Assembly (NCBI GenBank): GCA_025201805.1
Contig: MU619348.1
Location: 66,927-108,837, forward strand
Direction of reading: 5' to 3'
From: Parasitella parasitica
Lineage: Eukaryota; Mucoromycota; Mucoromycetes; Mucorales; Mucoraceae
Length of the DNA stretch: 41,911 nt
Shown: positions 21,101 to 30,563 of the stretch, piece after piece
Position numbering within the stretch: position 1 is the first letter of the stretch
Layout of the letters: the number at the start of each line of letters is the position of its first letter
The notes under the pieces: model-generated
Databases searched by the model: none
What the model was told of the DNA's origin: nothing
The model's input: the letters and a program-made list of their open reading frames with translations, nothing else
Made by a program: the position numbers and the translations under genes

Positions 21101-21166
21101 TCTACTCCCCAATCTCCAAACAAATCTCGCCGTAATAGCAAGAAAAAAAGAAAGAGCAAGAAGTAA
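18110..21166 (+). CDS. HMT1/ABCB6-type ABC half-transporter
   Basis: Intronless, 1018 residues from the ATG at 18110 (an in-frame ATG at 17996 would add 38 residues). N-terminal about 230 residues hold a hydrophobic TMD0 with several spans, then a polar linker, then a six-span exporter domain containing LHYHINRKTGEVLRIVDRG and SLLNFETVKYYNAEGFE. The nucleotide-binding domain has Walker A GPSGGGKST (about residue 646), Q-loop VVPQDTVLFND, signature LSGGEKQR (about 749), Walker B IILLDEAT (about 769) and the switch His in IAHRLST (about 805). This arrangement is that of S. pombe Hmt1 (vacuolar phytochelatin/heavy-metal tolerance) and animal ABCB6. It should act as a homodimer in the vacuole or another acidic compartment; the substrate cannot be read from sequence. 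An unusual charged Ser/Thr/Glu tail of about 130 residues ends in SRRNSKKKRKSKK. AATAAA at 21226-21231. Confidence 0.9.
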   Translation: MSMAIFRGGFYPFPPYINGFSYTTPFFFIPTCLLAFVSVIGLCRYLHTKQEPWQDISSPLVSSDRRLSPLSKLIVYMCCLISMSYLLDSAVVVAQVFLQGDLSTILVYYIGASWLAWTISLLCLMDESHKFSKWYWLQYAFFALATMGETIIAWMWTVGICKPRPGKNLAGSLSSRSIGTDSDFIGTIFTTYDYIFLSIFVGRYFMEASVFVLSFIQLMTTKRHIPNSETSPLLANRASYGATANGSSDSTEVITTSKDAANRSGYHDFWHKIRKVMPYIWPHNDRKLQNLVVVCFLLMLLGLIINVYTPLQIGRVVDQFNREPETFAWAAVCAYVAFKFLQGGSGVIQALQNWLWIPIGQFTTREISVKLFAHLHSLSLHYHINRKTGEVLRIVDRGTNSIVQLLSQIVFQIFPALANILIAVVVFSVQFSLPFGVIVFATMSLYLYTTITLTEWRNSFRRKMNELDNFARTKAVDSLLNFETVKYYNAEGFEVRRYDNAIVEYQKADYKNSVSLNVLNLAQNAVITGGLLAGSLLFAYEVSLGKLTPGDFVSFNVYMMQLYTPLHFFGTYYRMIQQNFIDMEKMFDLFDVEETVKDAEGAGSLTVIEGHVKFDNVCFAYDNRQTALNGVSFDIPKGATVALVGPSGGGKSTILRLLFRFYDPNSGHIYIDGQDISQVKQSSLRQNIGVVPQDTVLFNDTIMYNIRYGRNDASDEDVYRAAKAAQIHDKILTFPDGYDTKVGERGLRLSGGEKQRVAIARTILKNPPIILLDEATSALDTTTERFIQEALSDMTKDRTTLVIAHRLSTIVNADLILVVKDGKVVESGSHEALIQGAVSGQNEGIYHEMWQKQLDDHHDLSQTASGDATPKILEEGATTSVAEEPVKVTITEPTEEEATKEREILQEIGSSTTANQNEPTTSIDIESAEPSKIDTNVEEPEASKDKKKQLKIDTTTSAEEDDTTESSSGGENKVIKDRDISMTPVDEDQKPSSSAKPSTPQSPNKSRRNSKKKRKSKK

Positions 21167-21496
21167 TCATTCGCGAGCTATTTCAATCAAAAACTACCCT
21201 TATAAACATATCGTCATGAAAATCAAATAAACTTTTTTTTTGCCAGTAATTTATATCCATCTAGGAACCTGTAAATTTATATGTTATATGGCTTTGTCTT
21301 GTCGAAATACATTATCATGGCTCGCAAAAATTGCTGAAACTGCCTTTGTATTAATTAACGAAACGGCATCCAACTTGCAGAGTCAATGGATACCATCTCT
21401 CTTGCTGATTGGCCAGCCAGGCCGAAATAAATTGTCAATTCGCTGGCCAAAGCTTCCCTTGGTTCCTTTGTTTATGATACATGAAAAAATAATCAG

Positions 21497-21869
21497 ATGT
21501 ACGCGACCACCAAATTATATACTAGCATCTTGTTGATTTGTTTTATAAGCGTCGCACAAGCATTCAATATCAAAGACATAATATTCGGCAATACAGAGGA
21601 TCTAAATGACGAGCCATCTATAATTTTTGGCAGACCCATTGCCAAAACACTAAGGTCAAACAGAGCAGGTAAACAAGATCGCTGACAAACCGACAAGGTA
21701 CAGCCATACTCAATTTAACCTCATAGATATACCTTGCCAGCATTTTATCTGCGAAGAGACCGAAACCTGTGTGGCTACACCGTTTGAATGTCCCTGTCGT
21801 CTTGAAACGGAAATCAAGTGCAAGGTGGGAGACTGGTACACTTGCCTGCGGGGCGACAAATCATGCTAG
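21497..21869 (+). CDS. LCL2: LCL2-like small secreted protein
   Basis: Two exons (21497-21668, 21727-21869) code 104 residues; the 58-nt intron joins at AGAGCAG/ATATACC in phase 1. Residues 1-22 form a signal peptide (MYATTKLYTSILLICFISVA). The second exon carries the family signature CQHFICEETETCVATPFECP-CR, then KCKVGDWYTC, with regularly spaced cysteines as in fungal LCL2 (long chronological lifespan protein 2), whose members have C-x4-C...C-x-C cores. LCL2 is a small ER/secretory-pathway protein, proposed to act in ER-associated degradation; that role is from family annotation, not visible here. AATAAA at 21904-21909. Because both exons are short, the gene is easily missed. Confidence 0.75.
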
Positions 21870-22039
21870 ATCTAATAATGATATATGTAATATACGCATT
21901 ATAAATAAATGTTACAGCATTGTAGGATAACAGTGTCCATGATAAATCAGGATTATTATTTATAGAGAAAAATTGACCTTGCTTTCTTTTCCCTTTTTTT
22001 TTTTTTTTTTTTCATATATCCTCAGTCGTTCCATCTGAA

Positions 22040-22557
22040 ATGCCATATGAAATCACTTACAAGGACATTATACTCTATAAAACAGAATGCTGCAGAAACT
22101 GGGAAGAAAAGGGCCATTGCAGGTATGCGGTTGCTGTCACTTGAGTGCTCATCTATATATGTATGTATGCATATTACTGATTTTATTTTGGAGATATGGC
22201 AAGAGATGTCGCTATGCCCATGGCAGGGAAGAACTGCGTCCCATCTTGAGATCCCACCAGTACAAGACCAAGATCTGTAAGGCGTATCATGATAGCGGAA
22301 GTTGTTCATATGGTATTCGCTGTACATTCATCCATCAAATGAATTCCACTGACAGAAATCATTACAATATGGTCCCACCCATCTCGCCCGCTTCATCACA
22401 TTCATCGTTCCAATCTTCAATGGCGCAACAACAAACGCAGACGGATGCAGAATACCAACGCTACAGCGAGCTTGATTTGAACAACAACTTGCTTATTTCA
22501 AAGAATATCATGGAAGATATCTTTGATTTATCCTCTTACGAGCCACAACAACATTAA
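22040..22557 (+). CDS. Tandem CCCH zinc-finger protein (TTP/Zfs1 type)
   Basis: Two exons (22040-22122, 22194-22557; 71-nt intron inside finger 1) code 148 residues. Both fingers have the exact C-x8-C-x5-C-x3-H spacing: CRNWEEKGHCRYGKRCRYAH and CKAYHDSGSCSYGIRCTFIH. Each is preceded by the YKT-type lead-in (LYKTEC, QYKTKIC), and 18 residues separate the fingers, as in tristetraprolin and fission yeast Zfs1. Such proteins bind UAUUUAU-type elements in mRNA 3' UTRs and promote decay. The C-terminal 70 residues are Ser/Gln-rich, with a short hydrophobic-acidic end (MEDIFDLSSY) that might recruit decay factors. The start is uncertain: coding could extend upstream through a CTCAG acceptor at about 22021-22025, joining an unseen 5' exon. 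Confidence 0.85.
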
Positions 22558-23071
22558 CTTTATTTATTTTATATATACGAAGCCAAAATCACCATGTCGT
22601 ATTTTGCTTTGCTTTCATGCTATTAAATAACTTATAAAGTAAAGAATAAATCGTCCTGAAACCTTAAAGAGAATTACGCAATAGTGAATACATGAAAACA
22701 CTACATATGATAATGGTGCTTGTGAATAGAGTAAAATCTGCATTTTGCATGATTTTTCACTTGTCAAAAACTTGCATATTTCAATGCAGTTTTTTTTTTG
22801 TTTAAAAAAAAAAAAAAAAAAAAAAGTAGTTAATCAGTCCTGAAGCAACATGCTTGTTGGGTAAATACAAATAGAAAAATAGTACTTGATTGATACAATT
22901 TATCATTTTTCACAAAGTGATCTCTCAACTCTGATCTAGTTACGTTCAACGAGGCCTTTCATTGCATTAACTAAGCGGGGATGTGACTCTCCGGGTGTAG
23001 CACCATCAGGCATCCCCCAGGTTTTCATTGCTATTTTTTTTTTTTCACTTGCATCAACTAATCAGACAAAT
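22558..23071. other. Intergenic, no gene seen
   Basis: 3' region of the zinc-finger gene and promoter of the next gene. Contains an adjacent T-run and A-run (about 22791-22825: about ten T, G, three T, then some 22 A), which can fold on itself. No other feature seen. Confidence 0.55.
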
Positions 23072-23889
23072 ATGGGAGCACAGACATCAAAGGTTGCCAG
23101 AAAGCTGCCTACTAAACCACGTCCCGAGACGCTGCAAAGCTTACCAAAAGAATCTCCATCTACCGTAGGCCCAACGATCAGTGCTGCATCGGGTAATAAT
23201 CCCATAAAAGGGAAGTAAGCAATAGCGTCTAATTTCTCTTGTCACCAAGTAGAATTCAAGACTGAATTTATCGAGGAAGAAAGCCGTGATCCGCAATTGC
23301 ATGAAAATCTCAAGACCCTGGGTCCAGTTACGATTCCTCCAACAATCACAAAAATGAGGCCTGTAAGATTTTATTATCGAGAGATTATCAGTTTGATTTT
23401 TTCTTTTTTTTCTTATTCAACATATAGACAGATACAATGTTAAAAATTATGGAGCAAAGAAAGCAAGCAGAAGAAAAGGAACTGGGATGGCACGCCGTAT
23501 CAGAGGATAACATGTCCGTCGATTCTCTGTTCACTTTGATGGAACAACGCAAAAGACTGCAGCCTCACGAGATTGATCAACCAGAGGTTAGGCAGGCTCT
23601 CTTACAGAAATATAAAATCGATGAACCTACACTTGCAACCTTACTGAAATACTACAACACAATGGCTATCATGCCTCCAGTGATTGATGATAAAGAAGAA
23701 CGACGCATGGGTGTTTGGGTTGCAGATAAAGTCGACTGGGAAAGTCAGGTTAGACAGGTGGATCAACGAAATACAGAGATAAAAAAAGCTAGACAAGAGG
23801 CTCTGAAAGATAACAATAGAGCAAAGAAGCAAGATAAGGACAGTAACCAGGATCAAGCATTGAAAGATTTATTTGATGAGAGCTACTAA
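23072..23889 (+). CDS. NDUFAF4: Complex I assembly factor NDUFAF4-like
   Basis: Three exons (23072-23192, 23253-23362, 23428-23889) code 230 residues in consistent phase. The N-terminus MGAQTSKVARKL has a Gly-2 myristoylation-type start, comparable with the MGA start of animal NDUFAF4. The conserved core is in exon 3: MSVDSLFTLMEQRKRLQPHE followed by KYKIDEPTLATLLKYYNTMA and MPPVIDD, matching the order of NDUFAF4 (an SIVEALTLLNNHK-like helix, then SLLKYF). NDUFAF4 works with NDUFAF3 in early assembly of the mitochondrial NADH dehydrogenase Q-module. The C-terminal 40 residues are Lys/Gln-rich and not part of the family core. The first donor is taken as GCATCGG/GTAATA; the stronger-looking GTAAGC 22 nt downstream would break the frame. 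Confidence 0.78.
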
Positions 23890-24984
23890 AATAGTTGAGC
23901 TTTATTGTTGTACCTACCATTTAGAGACAATGAAACAAGAAATAAATTATTTCAATAGGATGTTTACGTAGTTGGACAAATGGTCAAAGATATGTTGGCA
24001 ACAGACGCTCTCACCCTCAAGCTCTTATTACATGCCTACTGATTTGCGAACTGATACCTTTTTTTTTTTAATTTATAAAAAAAAAAAAATTCACATTTGT
24101 CTTATTAAGCGTTTGTTTCCATCCCCCACCCCCCCCCAATTGTTCTAAAAGGTTTTCAATAAAAATGCTCCGAAACACTTATTCAGAATGTGCTTGTATA
24201 TCTGAATATCATAGAAATTGTGCTGATCAAAAGATATCGGAGTATGTTAAAGGCCCTGCCGAAGTTACTGTTAAAAGGATCATGAAGAGCTTTGAAATGA
24301 TTCTTTTAGCAAAAATTATGACCAAAAATTTGACATTTATGATAAATTATGAAAAATAAAACTGTTTTTGCTGATAACTTTTTGATAGTACACATTGCCT
24401 AATGGAAATCAAGTTATGCTCAGATAACAATGATCATGCCTGATTTGAGGGTGTGCAAGATAGGCTTTACTTTGCTATTTATCGCAAGCCTATCAGCTAT
24501 TATACGCAATTTTGATATGAAAATTTGTGTTATTATCTGGTAGGGTTCTAAACATCTATGAAAGCATCGACGCAAATGTTGTTGTCAGATAGCGGTGAGT
24601 CAACGCTATGTTTACCAAGTTAGATCGCGGTTCTACGGTGATTGAGGGCCAGATCCAGAGATACTAGAGACTTTCTAAACCACTGCAAATATCCTTGTAG
24701 AATCCAAGACGATACCATTAGCATAACATGGCCTATTGGTCCCTCCGTTACTCACTTAAAATTTGCATCTTTCTACTATACCATCTCACATACGTATCCT
24801 GCTACTAAAAAACATATTCAGCGGGCTATGTATTATACATGGTCCGTTCAGTATAAGCAAAGTACGCAGCGAATCAATAACTACACGCATTATACCGTAT
24901 AATTGATGAAAAATCGTTTTAGCTTAGAATTCTGTGAATTTGTTGAATTAAATAGTGTCTATTTTAAAGCTTTCATAGCAATTT
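23890..24984. other. Intergenic between convergent genes
   Basis: 3' flanks of NDUFAF4 (plus) and the MFS gene (minus). Homopolymer tracts occur at 24059-24069 (T), 24079-24091 (A) and 24129-24137 (C). A plus-strand frame near 24642-24902 lacks an ATG start and any domain. Nothing else recognised. Confidence 0.55.
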
Positions 24985-27029
24985 CTAAAATCGAGTGAAA
25001 ATGCCTTTTGTCAGCCGTAATTTGAGAATAACCAGAATTATGCCACCTATGAGATAGGTAACACCAGTAAACATCTTGTATACTCGATAAGGCTCAGCAT
25101 GAGCTCCAGATTCAATAGCGCTTGCGATACTGATACCAAAGATAGCAATGATATTAAATAACAACAACATCGACACAGCTGTGGGGTATTGAGCAGGTGT
25201 GACAATTGCAGCAGTGATAGGTGTCACTATCCCAACGTGTTGGTAAATGATTTGTAATAAAAAAAATAAAATGAAACTTACTCATAGCAAAATACGAGCC
25301 ACAAAAGAGGCCAAACAAGGTACAAAACGCAATTAACACACCATAGCTATTTGCGAAATTCCAAACAAGCAAAGAGCTTAAAGAAGAGCCAAATGTAAAG
25401 ATGATATCCGCGTTTAATCTGCCTATACGATCACCAATAAAACTACGTAAGAAACACGTTAGCATTCCTCCCCACTGCAAAAGGTACATAAGCATACCCC
25501 ACCAAGATACGGCCAACAAAGTTAGCCGCAGACATAATAGCAATCAAGGTCGACCCCTGTGTAGCTGAAAACCCTAGATAAGTGGCATTTGCAGGGACGA
25601 AAAAGTAGGGTATAAAAAAGCCCATTAAACCAATGACAGAACCGCAGCACCAAAGCAAGTAGTTGGTATCTTTCAGCACGCTCATTTCAAAAATATCTCT
25701 CAATGAACGTTTGCCCTTATTCCTTTTAGACGTCTTCTTTTCCTTGATAAAGATACAAGCAATGATATCACAGAATAAACAAATGAATCCCAAGATGCGA
25801 AATGTCCATGCGATGCCGAGGTTATTATTGATGGCCGTAATTATAAAGGGTAAAACAAGCCCGCCGATTCCAGAGCCACCAGAGGCAAGACCTAATGCAA
25901 GGCCTCTTCGTTTGTCGAACCACAAAGGCGCAGTGCTCATAGCAGTCTATGCAAAACAGTGTGAGCTATATGGTTGCTTTAAATGCATGTTAAACACGCT
26001 ACCACATAAAGAAAAGAAGCACCAGAGCCAAAGAGGACTCCCTGTGTCAAATACAGCTGCCATATTTCTGTGCTCAAACTAGCCAATTCGAGCCCCAATG
26101 TTGCTAATAGAGTGCCAATGATCAAAACTGCCTTTATACCGAAGCGAGAGGCAATGATCTGAGATAAAGGACCCATCAAATTAACACAGACTTCCAAGAT
26201 TGTGCCCACAAAGCTCAATTGAAATTGTGAATTGGCAACGCGATCTCGAAACATGTTCACATCCAAGTAATCCTGCAAAATACCTAACATTTCATAGAAA
26301 TGCGTTTATAAAAAAAGAAATAATACGCAATTGCAAACATGAGATATCACCTTCTTTTTTTTTTTGTTTGAAAAGAAAATACATACCCCTTTTCAATGTG
26401 AAAAAAAAAAAGAGTTTGAAGAAATATAACGTTAGCAAACTCGTATCTAAAAAAAAAGCATTGTTTTGCGAGAAGGGAATACAAGGAGACTTTTAAGAGG
26501 TTGTATTCTCTTCTCTTATGCCTATCGACTGCCAACGGAACCGACCAAACGCTATGAAAACGAACAAAAAAAGTCTCATACAATATCGATAGTGTGAGTG
26601 CGTCAACTTACCAGCATGAAGCAGTGCCAAAGCTAGTAACTTGGACCATGAATGTCCCGATAATCACGAGCCAACCATAACCACCATCCAAGTCGCTGTC
26701 AACTGTAGATGTTTGTTTGTTGACTCCATTTTCGGGATCATTGCATTTGAGTTCTGATATATAGACAAAGATAAAAAAATATAATGAAAGGTTAGATGTC
26801 TTGGTACTATATGCGTGCGGAAGTACTTTCAAATGAGGGTATCGAGGGTATACTTACGGTATTCATGGTCAGTTTTGGCATCTTCGTTGCTGGCATACAC
26901 TACTTCATCTGGCAAGATTGTAGGCACAGAAGAGTTTTGTTTCTCATTGACTGAGGAAAAAATCGTAGCATGCTCATCTTGCATCTCATCAAGTGAAATG
27001 GCAGGCTTGATACCGTGGATTGAAGACAT
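24985..27029 (-). CDS. MFS monocarboxylate-porter-like transporter
   Basis: Exons 27029-26858, 26753-26612, a proposed 2-nt exon 26388-26387, 26283-26003, 25946-25498, 25442-25282 and 25226-24985 give 482 residues. After a polar N-terminus of about 70 residues comes the monocarboxylate-porter start motif DGGYGWLVIIGTFMVQ and then SFGTASCWGILQDYL, which exists only if the micro-exon (or another exon of 3n+2 nt) is included. Further landmarks: GSGASFLYVTAMSTAPLWFD, KRRGLALGLASGGSGIGGLV, and ANFVGRILVGFIGDRIGRLN (the conserved loop between TM8 and TM9). Twelve membrane spans are expected. Relatives are the fungal Mch/MCT transporters; the substrate is not readable from the sequence. All other introns are 46-104 nt GT-AG with matching phases. 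Confidence 0.82.
26387..26388 (-). other. Candidate 2-nt micro-exon (GG)
   Basis: Exon 2 ends ...TCATGCTG/GTAAGT and the next long exon starts TTAG/GTATTTTGCAG. Direct joining gives a -1 shift and loses the conserved protein. Inside the intervening 328 nt, AAAAG/GG/GTATGT supplies exactly two G and restores TGC TGG GGT ATT TTG (C-W-G-I-L). Upstream are a GCTAAC branch consensus (26436-26431) and a T-rich tract; downstream is another T-rich tract before the TTAG acceptor. A competing 38-nt exon (26388-26351, ending ...GAAG/GTGATA) also keeps the frame but inserts a Lys-rich segment after TM1. Confidence 0.5.
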
Positions 27030-27347
27030 TTTATAACGAGAAGAGAAAAGAAAGGAACAAGGGTGCGAAAAAAAAAAAAGAAGGTATTTTATAGATCTGT
27101 GAAACATACGCTAGCGAGAGTTTTCCAAATGGAAATTTGCACTCGATGTTACTGATATATGGCACACAGGATATACTAATCATGTTTTACTTGATAAAAA
27201 AAAACCAGCATACGTACGTGAGCTCAATTAAGAGAATATGTACAGAGTCGATGTATGATTCAGTGGGCTTCCTGATTTGGTAAAAATGACTACATTATTC
27301 GTCAGTTTTAACATCTTACACTATTACTCCACCTCATTTCTGGACTC
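27030..27347. other. Promoter region of MFS gene
   Basis: AT-rich spacer upstream of the MFS ATG (minus) up to the foldback element. A purine-rich leader (minus-strand CT-rich) lies at about 27037-27083. No gene seen. Confidence 0.45.
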
Positions 27348-28023
27348 ACCTTTCCATCAAATTACAGTGGTGTAAAAAGCAATACCCTAAAGGCTAACAT
27401 ATCCTTCTTTTGTTTTGATTTCCTTTCTCTTTTCCTCATCCACACATCAAATCAGCATGGTGTTTACAACCTATAAAACAAAAACACACATCGCCGGCAT
27501 AAAAAGCCAATATAAATACTGAAAGTGGCTTCAAGGATATCTCAACCAAGATTGACTACTTCAGCTTTGCCAAGCTGATTCCCAAGTCTAAAGTAGCCAC
27601 AAACTTTCTGTACCAAAATTTGCTCACAAAGCTGTCAAAAAAACCAAAACTTCAAAGTGATGACCATTGCTCAAAAAGCCAATTCCATTTCAAAATAAAC
27701 ATTGGCTGTTAATTTAGTCTTTTTGACAGCTTTGTGAGCAAATCCTGATACAGAAGGTTTGTGGTTACTTTGGACTTCAAAACCAGCTTAGCAAAGCTGA
27801 AGTAGCCAAGGTCTGGTTTGTATCGGTTGAGATGTCCTTGAAGCCACTTTCAGTATTTATATTGACTTTTTATGCCGGCGATGCGTGATTTTGTTTATAG
27901 GTAGTAAACACCACGCTGATTTGATGTGTGGATGAGGAAAAGAGAAAGAAAATCAAAATAAAAGAAGGATATGTTAGCTTTTAGGGTGTTGCTTCATACG
28001 CTGTAACTTGATGGGAAGGGTGC
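27348..28023. mobile_element. Foldback/MITE-like element with 300-bp inverted arms
   Basis: Left arm about 27348-27643 and right arm about 27717-28023 are inverted copies of each other, with a roughly 73-nt loop. By eye identity is about 85-90% with few gaps; blocks such as TTTGCTCACAAAGCTGTCAA and CATCGCCGGCATAAAAAG are shared in opposite orientation. No frame of any length is conserved between arms, and no transposase is encoded. Near the outer edges the sequences read TTACAGTG...(left) and ...CGCTGTAA (right), so ends of the type TA-CAG, as in Tc1/mariner-derived MITEs, are possible. However, similarity continues about 18 bp outward to CACC(C)TT(T)CCATCAA, so true ends and the target duplication are unresolved. 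Confidence 0.8.
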
Positions 28024-28477
28024 AGCCATGTATTGTAGCAGTTTTTAAGATATAGTACATATTGCATAATCCCGCTTTGAACGATTTATGTAACAATAAT
28101 TTATAGCAAACGTCCTATAGTTTGGGAAGCTTTGTGAACACCGTGGCTCCATGATTAGAAATACAATTACTTCATTTGTTGTTCCTACTACACCTGGACT
28201 AGTGACAAAATACGCTCAACAAGTTCCTCATCTCCTTGCTTGGAAAGATGATGTAATTAACCAGATAATGAATTTGTAATTCCTTATCGCACATCCTCCA
28301 CAGACGGGTTTTCTCTTGAAATCTATATCTCATATCACCCCACCCTATCATTATATGCACATATTTTAAATAAATTATCATGCGCTGTTTATTTTGTTGC
28401 AAGCTTGAGACGTACTGACCCACTCTCGTAAAATACGATTCAGGTTGAACTCAGATTTCAACATCATCAATCAAAGC

Positions 28478-28924
28478 TCACTTGGTAACCTTAATAAATG
28501 CAGAGATCCAGCTATGAAAGACTTGATAGAGATTAAAGATTGCTTCAAATTGTTCCTGTGTTGATCTGCGCAATTTTATAGCAACACCCGTGAATTATTC
28601 GTATTCAAGAAAAAAAAGAAAGAGAGAAAGACCTGGGTTTCGCCAATATTCAGCATTGCCAATACCAAGGATAATCATACAAATCTTCTCTCAAATACTT
28701 TCAATGTATCGACTAATTTCATTTCGTTTTAAACCAAAATCAACTTCACTGCTAAAGCAATAAGCTGTATTGATGGTTATTGTAAGATCGAGTATAATAT
28801 ATTGTGCGTACTCAATATCTTTCGAGCTATCTAGATTAATACAATGATGTTTGGATTGAATCGATTTGAAATGGCACTGATACATCTCCTCATAGATAAG
28901 CAAAACCAACAAAAAAAAAAGCAT
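28478..28924 (-). pseudogene. Possible decayed gene or 3' gene fragment
   Basis: On the minus strand, a frame from the ATG at 28924 runs 77 codons to a TGA (28693-28691), then continues open in the same frame as EKICMIILGIGNAEYWRNP. A possible GT donor follows and, after about 60 nt, there is further coding-like sequence ending at 28478 (for example EQFEAIFNLYQVFHSWISAF in one phase). The sequence composition resembles coding sequence, but no family is recognised. Phase across the possible last intron is ambiguous, and the in-frame stop means no intact product as read. It may be a pseudogene, a gene with an exon I cannot place, or chance. Confidence 0.25.
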
Positions 28925-28977
28925 GGAAAGATTGATCCAAACCGATAATAATTACATGTTTATTCGAGCGGCAAAAT

Positions 28978-30563
28978 TTACTTTATATAGGCTTTCAATC
29001 CCTTAAGACGGTCCGCAGCTTCTTCTAGAACTTGGTCCGTCTTGCAGAAAGCAAAACGCGCAAAGTGAGCAGCTAAAGGCCAATGTTCTCTCTCATAGAA
29101 TTCAGATGGAGGGATCGCACAGACACCAATTTGCTTTGTTAACCAGTAACACATTTTGAAATCGGCACCACGGTCATCCAAGATTTCAGGAAACTCAAAG
29201 TCCTTGGGAATTTGAATCTTGCTAGTGTTGACCAAAATATAGTAAGCACCTTCAGGTATAGTGTAAGGTAAATTCAATTCATCAAATATTTTTCTCAGAA
29301 TGGACCTCTTGTGCAAATAATGGTCAATCTGATTCTGAAAAATAGGCTCAATCAAAGCACTCTCAAGGCCAGCAGCTACAGCTTCTTGACAAGGAGAATT
29401 GACACAGAAAACAACTCGGGTCTGGGCAGCAAATGCGTGCTTAATCAAATGCTCAGGGCCAATTAGCCATCCGACACGCCATCCTGTAGCGGCAAAGGAT
29501 TTGCCGCCAGAACCAACAGTGATAGTGCGCTCCCAAAGATCATCAATATTGGCAATTCTGGGGAATTTGTTAAGAGGAGGATAATAAAGACGATCATAGA
29601 CTTCGTCTGACAAAATGACTAGATTGTGTTCCGCGGCAACTCGACCGATGGCACGCAGCTCGTCTTCGTCAAATACCTTGCCAATAGGATTATGAGGTGT
29701 ATTGAGAACAATCATCTTTGTCTTGGATGTAATTTTGGACTTGAGTTCGTTAATATCCAATGTCCATTCATGAGAGGAAATAACACGGTCAGCAGCATCG
29801 GCAGGGGGCCTAAGAGGAACATAGACAGGCTTTCCACCATTCATGGTGATATTGGGCTATAAATCACACTTATGTGAGATTGTATCCATTATTTCCAAAG
29901 TTCAACACTCACAATATACTGATCAAAGAAAGGCTCCATACAGATAACTTCGTCTCCAGCATCCAAAAATCCTGCAAATGTCGCATACATACCTGGTTTT
30001 TGGAAGCCTCGTATCAATATTCCGCGCTGTACAAGATGTCTCGAGTCATACTGTACCTTCATTAGCTCCTGCTGTTACTAAAATCTCAGTTTCAGGGTCT
30101 AATGTGCGATTGAATTGGCCACTGTACGAAGCAGCCAAAGCATTTCTCAATCTAGGACGACCACGGGGATGGCTTTACAATATAAAGGTCAGTCATTAGA
30201 GGGGGGGGATTATCTTGTCCCAATCTACATGTACCTGTATTGGTTGGCTTCAATGACGTCGAGAGCTTCTTTGGCAGCATTTTGAACAATGGCAGGAGGA
30301 CCAAAGCTATGTGAGCAGAGATTAGTCTCATTTGCCTGATAAACAACGCGTTCGTATACAAATAACTTACTTCATATATCCTTGGCCCAAGTTAATAGCC
30401 TTTGTTTCCAATGCAAGGGGAGTAAAGATGGACCAAACTGATGACATTGATTTAGTTGTCATGATACACAAACATACATACACATTCGCAGAACCTTACC
30501 ATCTCTACCAAAATGAGATACACGTTCGGCAGGCTTAATTTGCTGAGGACTACTAGTTGACAT
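28978..30563 (-). CDS. Kynurenine/glutamine aminotransferase (class I/II PLP)
   Basis: Six exons (30563-30500, 30437-30371, 30306-30235, 30172-30057, 29992-29913, 29856-28978) give 425 residues, the normal size for this family. Landmarks: WSIFTPLALETKAINLGQGY, FGPPAIVQNAA, YSHPRGRPRLRNALA, TAGANEGMYATFAGFLD-GDE, the substrate/cofactor loop NTPHNPIGKVF, LSDEVYDRLYY with the PLP Asp, and the Schiff-base Lys in GSGGKSFAATGWRVGW (about Lys252). This is the KAT/CCBL (yeast Bna3) group, which transaminates kynurenine to kynurenic acid, and some members also act on glutamine or cysteine conjugates; specificity cannot be fixed from sequence. The first ATG in frame is 30563. The open frame extends upstream to 30725 and reads like a mitochondrial presequence, but has no ATG. 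Confidence 0.9.

Noticed and set aside
24642-24902. 86-codon plus-strand frame
   Set aside because: It lacks an ATG start, and no domain or splice partner is visible.
24985-27029. MFS gene as a frameshifted pseudogene
   Set aside because: All other exons are intact with good splice sites and conserved motifs, and a canonical splice solution restores the frame; decay is less likely than a missed micro-exon.
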